From Parastagonospora avenae f. sp. tritici 18332-5 (lineage: Eukaryota > Ascomycota > Dothideomycetes > Pleosporales > Phaeosphaeriaceae), in contig JAFJTR010000067.1 of assembly GCA_022559985.1 (NCBI GenBank), positions 108,100 through 172,099 on the forward strand: a stretch of 64,000 nucleotides of DNA, read 5' to 3'. A model generated the notes under the pieces. That model did no database searches. It saw only the letters and a list, made by a program, of their open reading frames with translations, and had not been told where the DNA came from. Every line of letters starts with the position of its first letter. Positions within the stretch are counted from its first letter, which is position 1. The position numbers and the translations under genes are program-made. Shown one piece after another: positions 32,412-44,117 of this stretch.

Positions 32412-33766
32412 TCAATGATGGCCGTTGACACCATTAACACCATTCAGCTTCGGGGAGTCGACCAGCTTCTTGCGGTAGAGCTCCCCACCACAGCCTCGCA
32501 GGCGCTCTGCAGCCTGCTCAGGCGTGATGTCACGCTGAGGTTCCGCCATCATCTCGTACCCGACCTGGAACTTGCGGATCGTAGCGCTACGGAGCAGTGG
32601 TGGATAGAAGTGGATGTGGAAGTGACTGCACTCAATCTCCTCCTCCGTGCCTGTTAGAGGGGCTTGATGTAGACCCATGCCTAGGGTAATGTTAGTCGGC
32701 GCTTCGGACGACGTTAACCCGAAAGGGCACTTACTGTACGGAAACTGCGTCTCGAAGAGGTTGTCGTACCGCCGTGTTACCTCTGCCATGCACTCTGCTA
32801 GCTGCGCACGCTCCTCCTTGGTAAAGTCCACCAACGAACGCTTGTGTTGCTTGCTTGTGAGAAGGATCTCGAATGGCCAGACACCCCAGTACGGTACACC
32901 GGCCCAGAACCCTTCATTTTCGAATACAGTCCGCGTATTCTCTTGTGACTCCAAGGCGGAGTAGTCTACCAGCATATGTGCACCGCCTTGCTCACTCCTA
33001 TATTTGATCAATTGTAGCAACTCCAAGGCGGGCTCTTCTGGTAATGATGTTGTCGTCCAGACCTGGCCGTGTGGATGTGGATTTGAGCAGCCCATGGCAG
33101 AGCCTTTGTTTTCGAAGATCTGCATGTATCTGTACTGCGCACTTGGCGGGGAAAGTGCGCTTTGTGAGAGTGCTGGGATGTTCATGGTGGCGGCAAGTTT
33201 CGCTAATACCGACTTGGGGTCGAGGTGTGCAGCGTAGATATTGGTCCAAGTCTCGATGATTGGAACGATTTGAAGTGGTGTCATGTCCGCAAGGGTGAGG
33301 TTGTGGGATGGAGAAAAGCAGATCACATAGCACTTTCCAGTGACGGCTTCGGCGCGCAGGAGTCGAGAGGCCAGTGATCCATTTTTCGAGTCCGGATGAT
33401 AATCGGCCTGCTCTTCCATGACGGCACTGTAATCATTGACGAAAACGAAAGTGTGGTCGAACTTGGGGTTGTGCTCGCCATTAGCACGAGTGTTTCCAGG
33501 GCACAGATAGCACTGGCATAGGTCAACTTGACGGTCACTTTCACGGACTAGCGGAAGTTGGTCCTACCTCGTTGTCGTACTCAGGGAGTGTCGTTTTGGA
33601 CGGTGACTCTTGCATGCCCCTGTGCCCGTTAGCATATTCTCATCGGTCGCTCGAGTCGCACGTACTGCCATGGTCGCTTGGTCCGGTGCGGCGAGACTAG
33701 TATCCAGCTTCCTCGCAGCAAGTTGAAGCGTCTGTGGGAGATGTCGTTCAAGATTGGGTCTGTCAT
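32412..33766 (-). CDS. GAL7: Galactose-1-phosphate uridylyltransferase
   Basis: Leloir-pathway enzyme that exchanges UMP between UDP-glucose and galactose-1-phosphate. Exons 33666-33766, 33568-33619, 32735-33512 and 32412-32680; introns of 46, 55 and 54 bp; 399 aa, slightly longer than yeast Gal7 (366). The histidine-triad-type active site is clear: CSNPHPHGQ with the nucleophile H199. CYLCPGN (52-58) supplies the metal-site cysteines, and FHIHFYPPLLRS is the second conserved His block. The N-terminal RRFNLLRGSWILVSPHR block supports the start at 33766. The C-terminus ends in an Asn/Gly repeat. A TATA element about 50 bp upstream and CreA in the same window fit a glucose-repressible gene, by inference only. 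Confidence 0.95.
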
Positions 33767-34085
33767 GGTGGCTGTTGAGCTCGGAACAACACTCACGGCG
33801 GACGATAACTACTAGTATTATATACTGCCGCGGGAGGCCAGGTCGAGACTGGTGGCAGCGGCGGAGCCATACCTGAAGCTAAATGGTGAGTGACTGACGC
33901 CAGTCGTTGTGCCCCTGCGCGCTAGCAATCAAGCATTCCCTGAGGGCGGAACACTAGCCAGGTTTAGTACTGCACCCTCGCTGAGCTCCCGAAAGGACAC
34001 CACACCAGAGCCTCAGCTGCGATTCCACGATACCTGTCCGTACGGAGAATTAATCCCGCACACGTTTGAAGCAGGGTTTTCCACC
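33767..34085. other. Shared divergent promoter, GAL7 / Yip1-family gene
   Basis: 319 bp between divergent start codons. Confidence 0.5.
33816..33824 (-). promoter_or_regulatory. TATA box of GAL7
   Basis: On the minus strand the sequence reads tatataata, about 50-58 bp upstream of the GAL7 start codon, in a divergent 319-bp promoter. Confidence 0.45.
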
Positions 34086-35081
34086 ATGGCGGCAATGATG
34101 CCGAGCGCCTCCACCTCTTTGGGCAACCCCTACGACGACGATGCCGTGGAGCGCGATTTGATTGACCCAGATGATGGTGCGTGACAGGCGCCTAGCATAC
34201 AGATGGCTGCACATTAGCTGACCACCACAGCGACCCTCGACGACCTAGACGACCCACTGCAGGGGACGTCGGACCGCGCACCGCTGACGGGAAACATCTC
34301 ATCGCGGTCAGGTGCTGCGAATACACAATCCTACTTGACCTCGAGCATCCCCGGCGAGGACCGTCGCGCGCCCACCAACACCATCGACGAGACAGTATGG
34401 GATACGCTGTCGCGGGACCTCCTCGCGATATGGGAGAAGATGAAGCAGGTGCTGTACCCCAAGTACCTGCTGGGCGGGATGATGCAGCGCGGAGGGGGCA
34501 TTGGCGCTGCAGAGCGTGGTGAAGCCGATGGCCTGGGGGGAAGCTTGAGGAACCTGGCAGGCAGATGGCCCGACGCAGACATCCTTCTGGAGAGCGGCAT
34601 GAGTGATGGGCTAAGAGACTGGGACTTGTGGGGACCGCTGGTCTTTTGTTTGCTGCTGAGTCTCTTCCTCTCGTGGGGTGCGGGAGGCAAGCAGAAGGAA
34701 ATTGTCTTCTCGGGCGTCTTTGCCATGGTCTGGATTGGCGAGGCAGTCGTCACGATGCAGATCAAGCTCCTGGGAGGCAGCATGTACGTTCGTGTTTTCA
34801 AGCGCAAGAGACATATGCTGACTATATATAGTGCCTTCTTCCAGTCCGTCTCCATCATCGGCTACACGCTCTTCCCGCTCGTAATCGCCTCGCTCCTCAG
34901 CGCCATTGGCATTCCCATAATAGTCAGAGTGCCTGTGTACTTGGTCCTTGTAGCGTGGTCTCTGGCCGCGGGTGTATCAATCATGGGCGGAAGTGGCGTG
35001 GTCAGGAATCGCGTGGGCATCACAGTATACCCGTTGTTTGTCTTCTATATGCTGCTGGGCTGTCTCTGTTTTATCAGCTAG
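34086..35081 (+). CDS. YIP4: Yip1-domain Golgi membrane protein, Yip4/YIPF6-like
   Basis: Integral membrane protein of the Yip1/YIPF family, which binds Rab GTPases in ER-Golgi traffic. Exons 34086-34176, 34231-34783 and 34832-35081; introns of 54 and 48 bp; 297 aa. The acidic cytosolic N-terminus is followed by a TVWDTLSRDL-x-WEKMKQVLYP block typical of Yip4/YIPF6 (dominant WDLWGPLVF), then five hydrophobic helices: LVFCLLLSLFLSW, IVFSGVFAMVWIGEAVV, VSIIGYTLFPLVIASLL, VPVYLVLVAWSLAAGVSIM and VYPLFVFYMLLGCLCFI. The start at 34086 was chosen over an upstream in-frame ATG at 33909 because similarity begins there; the upstream ATG would add 59 residues. Confidence 0.88.
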
Positions 35082-35950
35082 CGCTTTGGACCTATATTTG
35101 TATAAGTAGCTGCAGCGGTTAGAGACTCGGTGTAAGATACCAGGCGTTTGGGTCAGACCGCCCTCGAGGACATACTTGGCGTTCGACATTTGTTACTCAA
35201 ACAGCATAACATGATCTCCAGAAAAATCCTAATCTGCTTTGTTGTTCCATAATCTTACCAAATGCTAGCTCGACGTGTATGCGCCTGCCGCTGCAATGCT
35301 GATATGCGCGCCATATTAGCTCCAATGCATCCCACTCGTTCGTCATTGGTCTCCATGTACCGGACAACGCACTCGACCACGACCTCTGAAGCGCCAGCTC
35401 CTGTGCAGACTCCGTCCACTCACCACACACAACGCGCTTCCCCTCCCGCAGAGTCCTCGTCGACGCGTTTGTGCACCGACTCTGTAATCTCCCGCCATAC
35501 CAAGCCGCGCATTGGTGGGGACCCAGACCTTTAAGATCGGACAGCGCTTTGACCGCTCCACCTCACTTCAGCTTCTACAGCACACACCGCCGGCCGTCTA
35601 CTCTGGACGAAAGAAAACTTCTGCCAGACTCAGGCCACGTGCTCGAGGCATTGCACCTACCAGAGCACGGGAAATAAGCTGTATTGCTGGTCCATCGCCC
35701 GCCCGCCCGCCACACGCCTTGCTCAACTGCAGTCTCCGCTTCACCCGCCCTTCACTAAGGACTGTAGCTGCTATTGTTCACGTCCAGTGTTACCGGACTA
35801 TTCACTTGCATCCTCGACATCTGCTAAGACACTACAAACCAAGCGCCGGCCTCGACCACCCATTTTCGCGCGCGAACGCAACCCTCCCCCACAACAACTA
35901 GCACACGCAGCTTATAGGCGCATATTGAACACAATCTACCTTGAACCAGG
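35082..35950. other. Intergenic, promoter of Yrb2-like gene
   Basis: 869 bp; CT-rich in the last 350 bp. No gene recognised. Confidence 0.5.
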
Positions 35951-37786
35951 ATGGCGGACGTAACGAAGAAGTCCGAGTCTGTTCCCACGACGAGCTCCTC
36001 GAGCGAAGTCAAGGATGCACCAAAAGCCCCCACTTCACCCGCGCGAAGTGACAAGAGCAGCGACAGCGAGGGCAAGCCTGTCAGAGACAAGCTGAAAGAG
36101 ACCCGCATTGATGCGCAGGCTACATTAGAGCCTACTGCGACTTCGGATCAGCCCATGGAAGAAGCTACGAATGGCAGCGCCAAAGCCGGCGAGCACAGTG
36201 CTTCGGGATCGGACAGCGACCGCGGCCGGTTACGGAAGAAGCGCAGTCGGGAAGAGTTTGAGCAGGAGACCGAGCCAGACAAGCAGCCTGAGAAGAAGCA
36301 GGAGAAGGAGACGGAGAGGCATCATGTGCGCAAGCGGTCTCGAGATGTGAAGGACATTGAGAGCGGTCTCCCCTTGAAGCCACCAGCGGCATCTGTGGAG
36401 CGGATTGAGGAGAACGACGGCGACGAGCAGATGACAAGCCCTAATAAAGAGACGTCGAAAGCCGTTGCGAAGACCACCACCACTAATAGCGGCACGAGCC
36501 CAAAGAACAAGCGGACACGCGACCAGGTCGAGGAGGGCGCAGCCGCAAATGCACAGTTGGAAAAGGATAGGACTTCCAACGGAAAGCCAGTTCCAAGTGC
36601 GGAAGACGAGCGTGACTCGAAGCGACTGCGAGACAAGGATAACGCGGTACCTGCCGCAAATGCCACAACCTCGACTGCCAAGGTATGTATGCGTAAGATG
36701 GCATATTGTGTATGTGGCTGACCATGAGTAAGATACCCCCGGGAAGTGGCTTCGCCAACACCTCAGCGGCGTCTCCTTTCGCCGCCATGTCTCCCAAGCC
36801 ACAAGCACCCAAGTCGTCGGACCGACCCGAACTACTTCCCCAGACCTCAGATGACAAGTTCAAAGCATCAGGCTTTGGCAGCCTTGCCAAATCTGCTTCC
36901 CCGTTCGGCGGGCTCGCCAGCCCGGGTTCCAAGTCTCCTTTCGCTGCAACATCAGGCAACTCACTTGGATCATTTGCTGGAAGCACTGCCACGCCTGCTG
37001 CGCCAGCTAGTGGGTTTGGAGCTCTGGGAGGGTCAAGCAAATCGGCGTTTGGCGGCAGTACATTCGGAAGCTCACTGGGTGGTGGCTTTGGAGCAATTAG
37101 CGGATCGAAATCGGCATTGTCATCGTTCGCGACCCCCACAGATCTCACGATTAAAGGTCTTAAAGCAAAAGCAACGGCCTTTGGCACTCCTGGGCACGAC
37201 AAGGATGCCGAGATATCATCGGACGAGGACGATGGCGATGAGGACGACACCGAGAAAGAGAACAACGAAAAGGAGCGGCAAACAAGCCAGCCACTGCTCT
37301 CACAACAACGTAGGTGTGCAGCCCTTTGCAATGGATGTTCACTAACAATTTTGTAGCTCAAGAGACTGGTGAGGAGGGTGAGACAACTGTATGGACCGGT
37401 CGTGCGAAGCTCTACATCATGACCGGCGAGGGCACAACTAAAGCATGGAAAGAACGCGGAGTAGGCAATTTCAAGTTCAACGTTACCGATGAGGAGCCGA
37501 AGAAAGCACGCTTCGTCCTGCGTGCCGATGGTACACATCGACTGCTACTCAATGCGGCCGTAACAAAACAGCTCGTGTTCGGTGGTGATACCAGCGGTGA
37601 GAAACCAAAGGAAGGACGATTGGTCTTCAACTCGCCAACATCGGAAGGAGAGCTCGAGCTTCATTTGCTCAAGGTACGTTGCGATGCTCACTTTTCTCAC
37701 ATCAAGCTGACACCACGTAGCTCAGAGCCGAGAGTGCAGTGAATCTATGGGAGGAAGTACGCAAAGTACAAGAGTTGGAGTTATAG
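35951..37786 (+). CDS. YRB2: Ran-binding-domain nucleoporin-like protein, Yrb2/RanBP3 type
   Basis: Nuclear Ran-GTP-binding cofactor for Crm1-dependent export. Exons 35951-36682, 36733-37309, 37357-37673 and 37721-37786; introns of 50, 47 and 47 bp; 563 aa. Residues 1-240 are highly charged Lys/Glu-rich with several bipartite-NLS-like clusters (RKKRSR, KNKRTR). Residues about 245-370 hold FG/GFG motifs (SGFGSL, SGFGALGG, GGGFGAI), then an acidic stretch. The C-terminal Ran-binding domain (about 440-560) shows the hallmarks TVWTGRAKLYIM, KAWKERGVGNFKFNV, RFVLRADGTHRLLLNA and a final NLWEEV helix. The order NLS, FG, acidic, RanBD is that of Yrb2 rather than Yrb1. Confidence 0.92.
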
Positions 37787-38384
37787 GATGCTCCCTCTCT
37801 CAGTCTTGCACGTCTTCGCATGGACTCATCGTTCCAAGCATAAACACTCGCCTTCTCTCACTTGTCATCATTTCGTTTCACCAGCTATCAACTTGAACCA
37901 TCGACCCCACTTTGCCACGCTGTGGACATATTTTTGCGGTCGATTGGGATAGACTCTGCTTCTTGAACGACGAACGAGCAACACGAAAGAAAGATATCCT
38001 GGGCTTTGGGTTGGGGTGCTGGAACGAGTATGAGGCGTGTGCGTGTGTGACAGCTGGGCTGTCCGCCTCGTGTAGGCCGTCTGCATCGAGCGTTACATAC
38101 ATGTAGATAAATCATGGGCGCTCCGACGCCTCATTTGCCTCGCAGTACAAATTTGGAAACGAAAACTAAAACCGATCATTCCTATTTGCTTTTTCTTCTT
38201 CCTGGCGCCTCCCCGCCGCCCTCGTCACACACACTTTTGCGCTTCTCGGCCCGCTTCCTGACCCAGCCCGTTGGACTCGAGGCTTTTCTTTCTCGGGTAC
38301 ACAGGCCGGGGCTCGCTCATTCATCCATTCCATTTTTCTTTTGCTTTTTCCCACCATCGATCGCACATCTCCATCGAGATACAC
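37787..38384. other. Intergenic with CT-rich leader
   Basis: 598 bp; the last 220 bp are pyrimidine-rich up to the ATG at 38385. Confidence 0.45.
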
Positions 38385-39403
38385 ATGCATGTCGCGGACG
38401 AGCGCGCCCGCACCCGCACCCGCGCAACAAATCTCGCGGCGACCATCGGACTGGGGAAAATCGCGGGCACGGGCTTTGTGCAACGCATGTTTTGGGGGTT
38501 ACGTGCAGCAAGCGCCATTGTGCTGGAAATCTGGCACAGCGATGAGACTGGTAAGTGGTTCGCGCTCGAGGGATTTGAGCTAGGCGCTGGCTGATTCGGC
38601 GGAGGGCGGCGTGGGTGGCCTGGGTTTGCTGCGTATTGGAAAGGTGGCCCTTGGTCGAGCTTCCGTTTGTGAGATGTATATATAATGAGACTGGAAGTAT
38701 CGAGTCTGGGTGTCTTACGTGGATCTATCTGGGTTTGAATTGTTCCCTTGTTGAGATAGATTCATTACGTGAACGCAAACGCAGTCGCGGACGCAGGCGA
38801 CGCAGTAATTTCCTCGCCTTCACATTTCTTCTGCTTAAATCGAGTACGGCTGCACGTTCTTGGTTTACACACAATGGCGTGGTTTGCACTCTCCTTTCGT
38901 GCACCGTGGGCATCGCATCGCGCGGATTCTCCACCTCAGCAACAGAGACCGGCGCGAGTTCGAACGCAGCATGATGAGAGGGTTCACACCTCCACGCAGG
39001 CGACAGAGAGCTATACAGTCCGCATATTCGATCCCAGCAGTCGGCCGAGCCTACATACAAAGTTGCGACAGGCAGTCGAAGAAAGTGGAGGTGCTGTGAG
39101 TGTAGATATGGTCGAGGGCAGGGGATTCATGTGAGTCTCACGACAACTTTGGACCATGTGAGCGAGGCTAAAAAGTCGTGCAGGTTTACCATGCCGTCGA
39201 ATACGTCAAATCCACTGAATGGCTATGGTCATGGGAATCTGTTGGAGGAAGGGTGTGTGTCGATCACGCGGACGAGTTTGGAGAAAGAGAGCCGGCGAAG
39301 CTGCAGCAGTGCGGGAAGTAGCGATGACGAAGTGGAAGAGGAAGATGTGCGGAGTCATGAGAACTTGCGAAAGCAGTGGACGTGGACAGAGTTGAAGAGA
39401 TAG
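38385..39403 (+). CDS. Orphan protein candidate, 243 aa, three exons
   Basis: No family recognised. Exons proposed at 38385-38550, 38785-39130 and 39184-39403; introns of 234 and 53 bp with GT-AG ends and consistent phases. The first ATG follows a long pyrimidine-rich leader. Exon 1 encodes an Arg-rich start followed by a moderately hydrophobic helix (GLGKIAGTGFVQRMFWGLRA). The last exon encodes a Ser-rich, strongly acidic tail (SDDEVEEEDV) and is the best supported part. The 234-bp first intron is long, and a tatatataatg inside it (38673) could instead be a promoter for a shorter product starting at 38769 or 38874. Strand and 3' end are more certain than the 5' end. Confidence 0.4.
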
Positions 39404-39564
39404 TGTTGGTGGATGTGTATGTGGTGATGGAAGAGACATATTTCGGGATATACAAATTAGTGTACAACACATGTACGCATGTCAATATTTTTGATGCCGG
39501 CTCCTGTGTACGACATCTGCGTTTTGGTGTTTTACTCTATTACTCGCCGGTCGAGTCCTCGGAA

Positions 39565-40648
39565 TCACTGCTTCTTGGCGTCCCTCTCAGCTTTCCTCAA
39601 CGCGCGCCTTCGGATGTCCTCGTGCATGCCCCTGTTGATCTTGACGACGATTGGTGACCTTTCGCCCAAAAACCTCGACAAAAACCACTGCATGATACCG
39701 TGGCTCCAGTATGGCGTGCTTGTGAAGGCGACGTTTTGTGCGCCTCCAGATCGGCCAAGCTTGCTTAAAGTAGCCTTGACGAACTGCTTCGGATTGGGGA
39801 CGAGAGCAGATGGCTTGCGGATCTTCGACATGGCGGTGGTGATGAGATGTGACTGTACGCACTGGACGTGTACGCCATGCGGCTCGAGTTCAGATCCGAG
39901 GGCAGATGACCACTGTTGGAGGAATGCTTTGCTACCAGAGTAGGTTGCCAATAGTGGAGTGGGGAAGAAGCCACCGAAAGACGCCATTGTGAGAATCAGG
40001 CCACGCTTGCGAGAGATCATGCCTGGTGTAAGGAGCTGCGTAACACGAAGCGTAGCCATGCAATTGATCATGATGATGTCGGTCATCTCCTGCTTGGGTG
40101 TCTCGGCAAACGGCACTGGGATGCTGTGGCTCAATCCGACATTGTTGATGAGGATGCTGACGTCCAATCCATCCACAAGCTTCTTCAAGTTGTTGTAGTC
40201 CGAATCCTTGTTCTGCGCAAAGTCCATGGCGAGGGTCTTGGTGGAGATCTTGGGGCCATATTTAGAAGAGATGTCTGCAGCGAGCGAGTCAAGCTTGGAT
40301 TGGGTGCGAGATACGAGGATGAGGTTGTAGCCCTTGGCTGCGAGGGCGAGGGCGAACTCCTTGCCAATGCCATCAGAGGCACCGGTGATGAGGGCCCAAG
40401 TACCACGGGGACCGAAGCTGCTGAGCTGGTGGGGTGTTAGAGAGTTTCCAATCCAATGACTAAAGTGCAAAACAGTCACATACAGATTTGCCAGGAAGGA
40501 CAAACAGGCTCAACAGAACTCTGATAGTGCTAACAATAGGAGCTGCAAATGCTGCAACACCGACAAGCAGGAAGCCATAGATTGCAGCTTGGACGAGGGA
40601 ATTGCTCGCATCGATGCGAACACCAAAAGTCTCCGTGAGGCTTGACAT
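39565..40648 (-). CDS. IFA38: Very-long-chain 3-oxoacyl-CoA reductase
   Basis: ER short-chain dehydrogenase that reduces 3-ketoacyl-CoA to 3-hydroxyacyl-CoA in fatty-acid elongation. Exons 40484-40648 and 39565-40425 (58-bp intron), 341 aa (yeast Ifa38: 347). N-terminal membrane segment about 20-50, then the Rossmann NADPH motif TGASDGIGKE, the structural INNVG, and the catalytic Ser and YSGSK (Tyr-x-x-x-Lys). A basic C-terminus ending in KKQ resembles an ER-retrieval tail. An upstream in-frame ATG at 40660 would add four residues. Starts 282 bp from the divergent RPS11 gene. Works with the acyl-CoA synthetase, desaturase and acyl-CoA-binding protein encoded nearby. Confidence 0.95.
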
Positions 40649-40930
40649 CTCGCAATGCAATGGACAAGATTAATGAAGAGGGGTAGCCTCAAAAGAAGCA
40701 GCAGTCGTCTACACAACAAAAAGCGTGTAAGCTAGGCTGAGGATCTCACATTGAATGATGCGAAGCCCGCTATTGACCGAGTGCCGATTGGCCGAGACCG
40801 CGACCCTTGACTAGCGCCGTGGCGGGCCGACGTTTTTCCTCTGTTCGCGGCCGTGAGCTAAGCGAGCCACGACGGATTTCGAATTATCAGCTTCACGGAA
40901 GACGACCGACAACACCACACGACCGCAACC
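40649..40930. promoter_or_regulatory. Bidirectional promoter, IFA38 / RPS11
   Basis: 282 bp between divergent start codons of a lipid-elongation gene and a ribosomal protein gene; must hold both core promoters. No single element could be assigned. Confidence 0.5.
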
Positions 40931-41611
40931 ATGGCTACCGAGCTCACGTACGTTGAATAGATACACCGAGACGCACTCGATCAATTGCTAATGGCGACAC
41001 AGTGTCCAGTCCGAGCGCGCTTACCAGAAGCAGGTACTGCTTTTCCACCCGCCGCGATAGACATTCTCGATGCTAATGCGACGCGATAGCCTCACATCTT
41101 CCTCAACCACAAGGTCGGCGGACCCCGCAAGAACACCCGCAACAGGAGATGGTACAAGGACGTCGGTCTGGGTTTCCGTACCCCCAAGAACGCCATTGAG
41201 GGTACCTACATCGACAAGAAGTGCCCATTCACTGGCATGGTCTCCATCCGTGGCCGTATCCTGACCGGTACCGTCATGTCCACCAAGATGCACCGTATGT
41301 TCATTCCCGATACCCAGACGGCGCAAGTGGCACTGGAATGGGATATCGAATCTGGTCTTGGCAGCGTGTACTAACCGGGTCCAGGCACCTTGATCATCCG
41401 CCGTGAATACCTCCACTTCATCCCCAAGTACTCCCGTTACGAGAAGCGCCACAAGAACCTCGCCGCGCACGTCTCGCCCGCTTTCCGTGTCGAGCCCGGT
41501 GACCAGGTCGTCGTCGGCCAGTGCAGGCCCCTCTCCAAGACTGTCCGCTTCAACGTCCTTCGTGTCCTCCCCCGAAGCGGAAAGGCCGCCAAGCAGTTCT
41601 CCAAGTTTTAA
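40931..41611 (+). CDS. RPS11: 40S ribosomal protein S11 (uS17)
   Basis: Small-subunit ribosomal protein. Exons 40931-40947, 41003-41033, 41090-41294 and 41385-41611; introns of 55, 56 and 90 bp; 159 aa, the eukaryotic S11 size. The N-terminal ERAYQKQPHIFLNHK block, WYKDVGLGF-x-TPK, CPFTG, RGRILTG and the uS17 core RREYLHFIPKYSRYEKRHKN followed by PGD-x-V are all present. Two very small 5' exons (17 and 31 nt) and three introns near the start are typical of fungal ribosomal protein genes. Codons are strongly biased. Confidence 0.97.
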
Positions 41612-41989
41612 GCGCATGAGATGGAGTAACGGTTTCATGATGAGGAAAGCAGAAGAGCGTGACCGGGACGGAGTGCGAATGGGTTTCAATACGGACAAAA
41701 CTCTGCATCTGGGTTGAGGAATTCGGAGTCCCAATGGGTCATGTATGTTTTCCAGCTATGATCAATGAAAGCCCTCGGGAGGTCAAAACCACCGAGGCAG
41801 GTCAAAAAGTCAGGGACGTCTACTGCATGCAAGTGGCCTCATCGTGAATGTGCATGCTGCAACGACGTTACGAAGAGATCTTTCATACTGGAAAGCTTCC
41901 ACCCTCTCGCATATTACATTATCATTATTGAGGTGTTATCGACCATGTTTGCCCTGCGGCCTTCTAACCTTCAGCCTGGAGCCCTTGTG
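41612..41989. other. Convergent 3' regions of RPS11 and ERG28
   Basis: 378 bp between the two stop codons; no gene recognised. Confidence 0.5.
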
Positions 41990-42543
41990 CTATGCCGTCA
42001 CATAGGCATTCCACTGAGTGAACATCCAAGCCAATGTGCCCGTACTGATGAACACCGGCCCCGCAAGCGGCAATCCCCATCTCGTTGTCCTGAACACCTG
42101 CCACTCCGACATGAAATGTCCAAATGCGCAAATATACGCCCACATGGCCAGTTGATATCTACCCCAGCATATTAGCCTCCACGCCCCTAATTCCATTCGC
42201 ACCGCAAACTCACATGGCAGGATTCTCAATATTGTACGCCGCATACATCCTTATGACAGCAGCCAAGAACGTCCACGTCCCAAACGTCCGACTACTCAGC
42301 GCAGTAACATGTTTCGGCGTTGTAGGCGGCGGATCGATTGACGTAGGGTTGTACACGCGCGACGTGAATGCGAGGGTGCTGTATGCCTGAATCGAGTTGC
42401 CGACGGAGACGATCGCGGTCTATATGCAAGTTGTCGCGTTAGTTCGCGGCGCTTTTGAGGATTTGGGCAGGGGTAGTGCGGCGACGTACGAAAAGGAGCC
42501 ATTTGGGCAGGAGACCCGGCGTGGAGGGGAGGAGGAAGGACAT
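41990..42543 (-). CDS. ERG28: Ergosterol biosynthesis scaffold protein Erg28
   Basis: ER membrane protein that tethers the sterol C-4 demethylation enzymes (Erg25, Erg26, Erg27). Exons 42490-42543, 42214-42419 and 41990-42158; introns of 70 and 55 bp; 142 aa, as expected. Family words: LLPKWLLF at the start, NSIQAYSTLAFTSRVY, LSSRTFGTWTFLAAVIRMYAAYNI, and the final AFGHFMSEW with a hydrophobic STGTLAWM segment. Four hydrophobic helices are visible. Convergent with RPS11. Confidence 0.95.
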
Positions 42544-43470
42544 GGTGAGCTGCTTGTTTGAAGAAGTGTAGGATGAGGTAGGAGAGGTTTGAGGAGGGTG
42601 AGACGTGATGTAAGCAGGCTGTGAGTTCGTGGTCCTTTGTTGAATTCAATGTTGGACAAATGAAGGGTCCGTGCGAAAATAAAAAGTATGCTCCCTGAAA
42701 TCTTTGACGCTCTCCTGAACTTCAAAACATATACCAGCAATGATCATTCTTATCATGTTCATGAATTCTATACGATGCCAGGTGGGGCATTCCAGTGCTG
42801 CTGATATTGTCTTGTCGCAAAGCTGTTTGATTAGTCGATGACGCGATTATCACGACGCAAACTTCGACAAGTCTAAGTGGCACTCACCCCTCATGAATGT
42901 CACCAGGCACACTACATCATTTACAACGAATGCCCTGAAAAGGAGCTGACTCGAAGACATGTCACATAATCGATTTAGGGGAGTCTTGCCTGGCACTGCA
43001 GATCAACCACAACGATAACTTCTTGGTCTTCGACTACCCGCTCTATTCTCTATCTTGAGGGCGCAGGACTAGTGACATATTGTCCTACTTCGGGTGCTTG
43101 CAACTGCAGATTATGTGACAGTCTGTAATCATTTGCATCATGCGCTACCTCTACTCGACACTCAGCATTCGACAATTGACACTCGATCGAACCCACACCT
43201 AGCTTGCACACGACATAGCCCAGACCAATGCTATCAAACCAAGATCATGCGAGTTCTCCATACTCCAAATGAAACGAAGTGCCGAAAGTCCGCGCTCGAT
43301 CTCACGTCAGACCAACTGCCTGTCTCCATGCACATGCAAAGACGAAACAAGCTGGAAGATAGCATAAGCAAAAAAGCTGAAGTCATGAGTATGGTTAAGG
43401 TACATAATGGGGACTACAATGGGTCAGTTTTACAGTTGTGGCTGGTTGAGGAATGTAGATGCGATGTGAG

Positions 43471-43512
43471 GCGTTTCTGTTGATTCTGGTGGCGTTTCTG
43501 TTGATTCTGGTG
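43471..43512. repeat. Perfect 21-bp tandem duplication
   Basis: Two exact adjacent copies of a 21-bp unit beginning gcgtttctgttgattctggt, followed by the first five bases of a third copy. In noncoding DNA. Confidence 0.9.
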
Positions 43513-44054
43513 GCGTTCCGCTGTCTCTACTCGTCAGGTGATATGGTGGTAACAACAAGATCCAGGAAGAGATCACACACTGACTTCATCCAAGGGCACT
43601 GGAGAGTACTTCGTTTGGGTGAGCCTAGCGCACAGGCTACATATCGCAGTACAACAGACATGAAAGAATCCCCATCTGGTAGAAGATTGAACGACTCAAA
43701 GGAGAGTTCAGCAGGCCAACACGTTTGCCAAGTAAATAACGTGCAACTTTATCACATTCGGGCAGTTCCGGACTATTGTTGTGGGTGCTTCCTCCGATCA
43801 CGCTTGCCACTCAGGATAGCGATTAAGCGATGGGGTATTCAAATGGGGCACGGTGGCCGTAACAGCTTTTTAGTGTACTTGAGAAGGCATCATAGCAACT
43901 TGGCTATGTCAGGACGAGCATGCCTAGCAAAAGCTTATCTATGAAGAGTAATTCCACGTCCACGTTACAATGACAAGGACGAGATAGCGCAGCCATGGGG
44001 GAAATCTGAAAATTTCACTCGTGTCGATTAGCTCTGCTTGTGCTAGACACGACA

Positions 44055-44117
44055 GGATTGGTGCCGCCACATACTGCATCACTGTAAGATAGCGCGTAGA
44101 TCTGGCTTCGCTGAGAA
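44055..44117. repeat. Diverged outlying copy of the 45.6-kb repeat
   Basis: Shares gatt-gt-c---cacatac-g--tc-actgtaaga and a ggcttcg end with the first unit at 45586. Confidence 0.4.
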
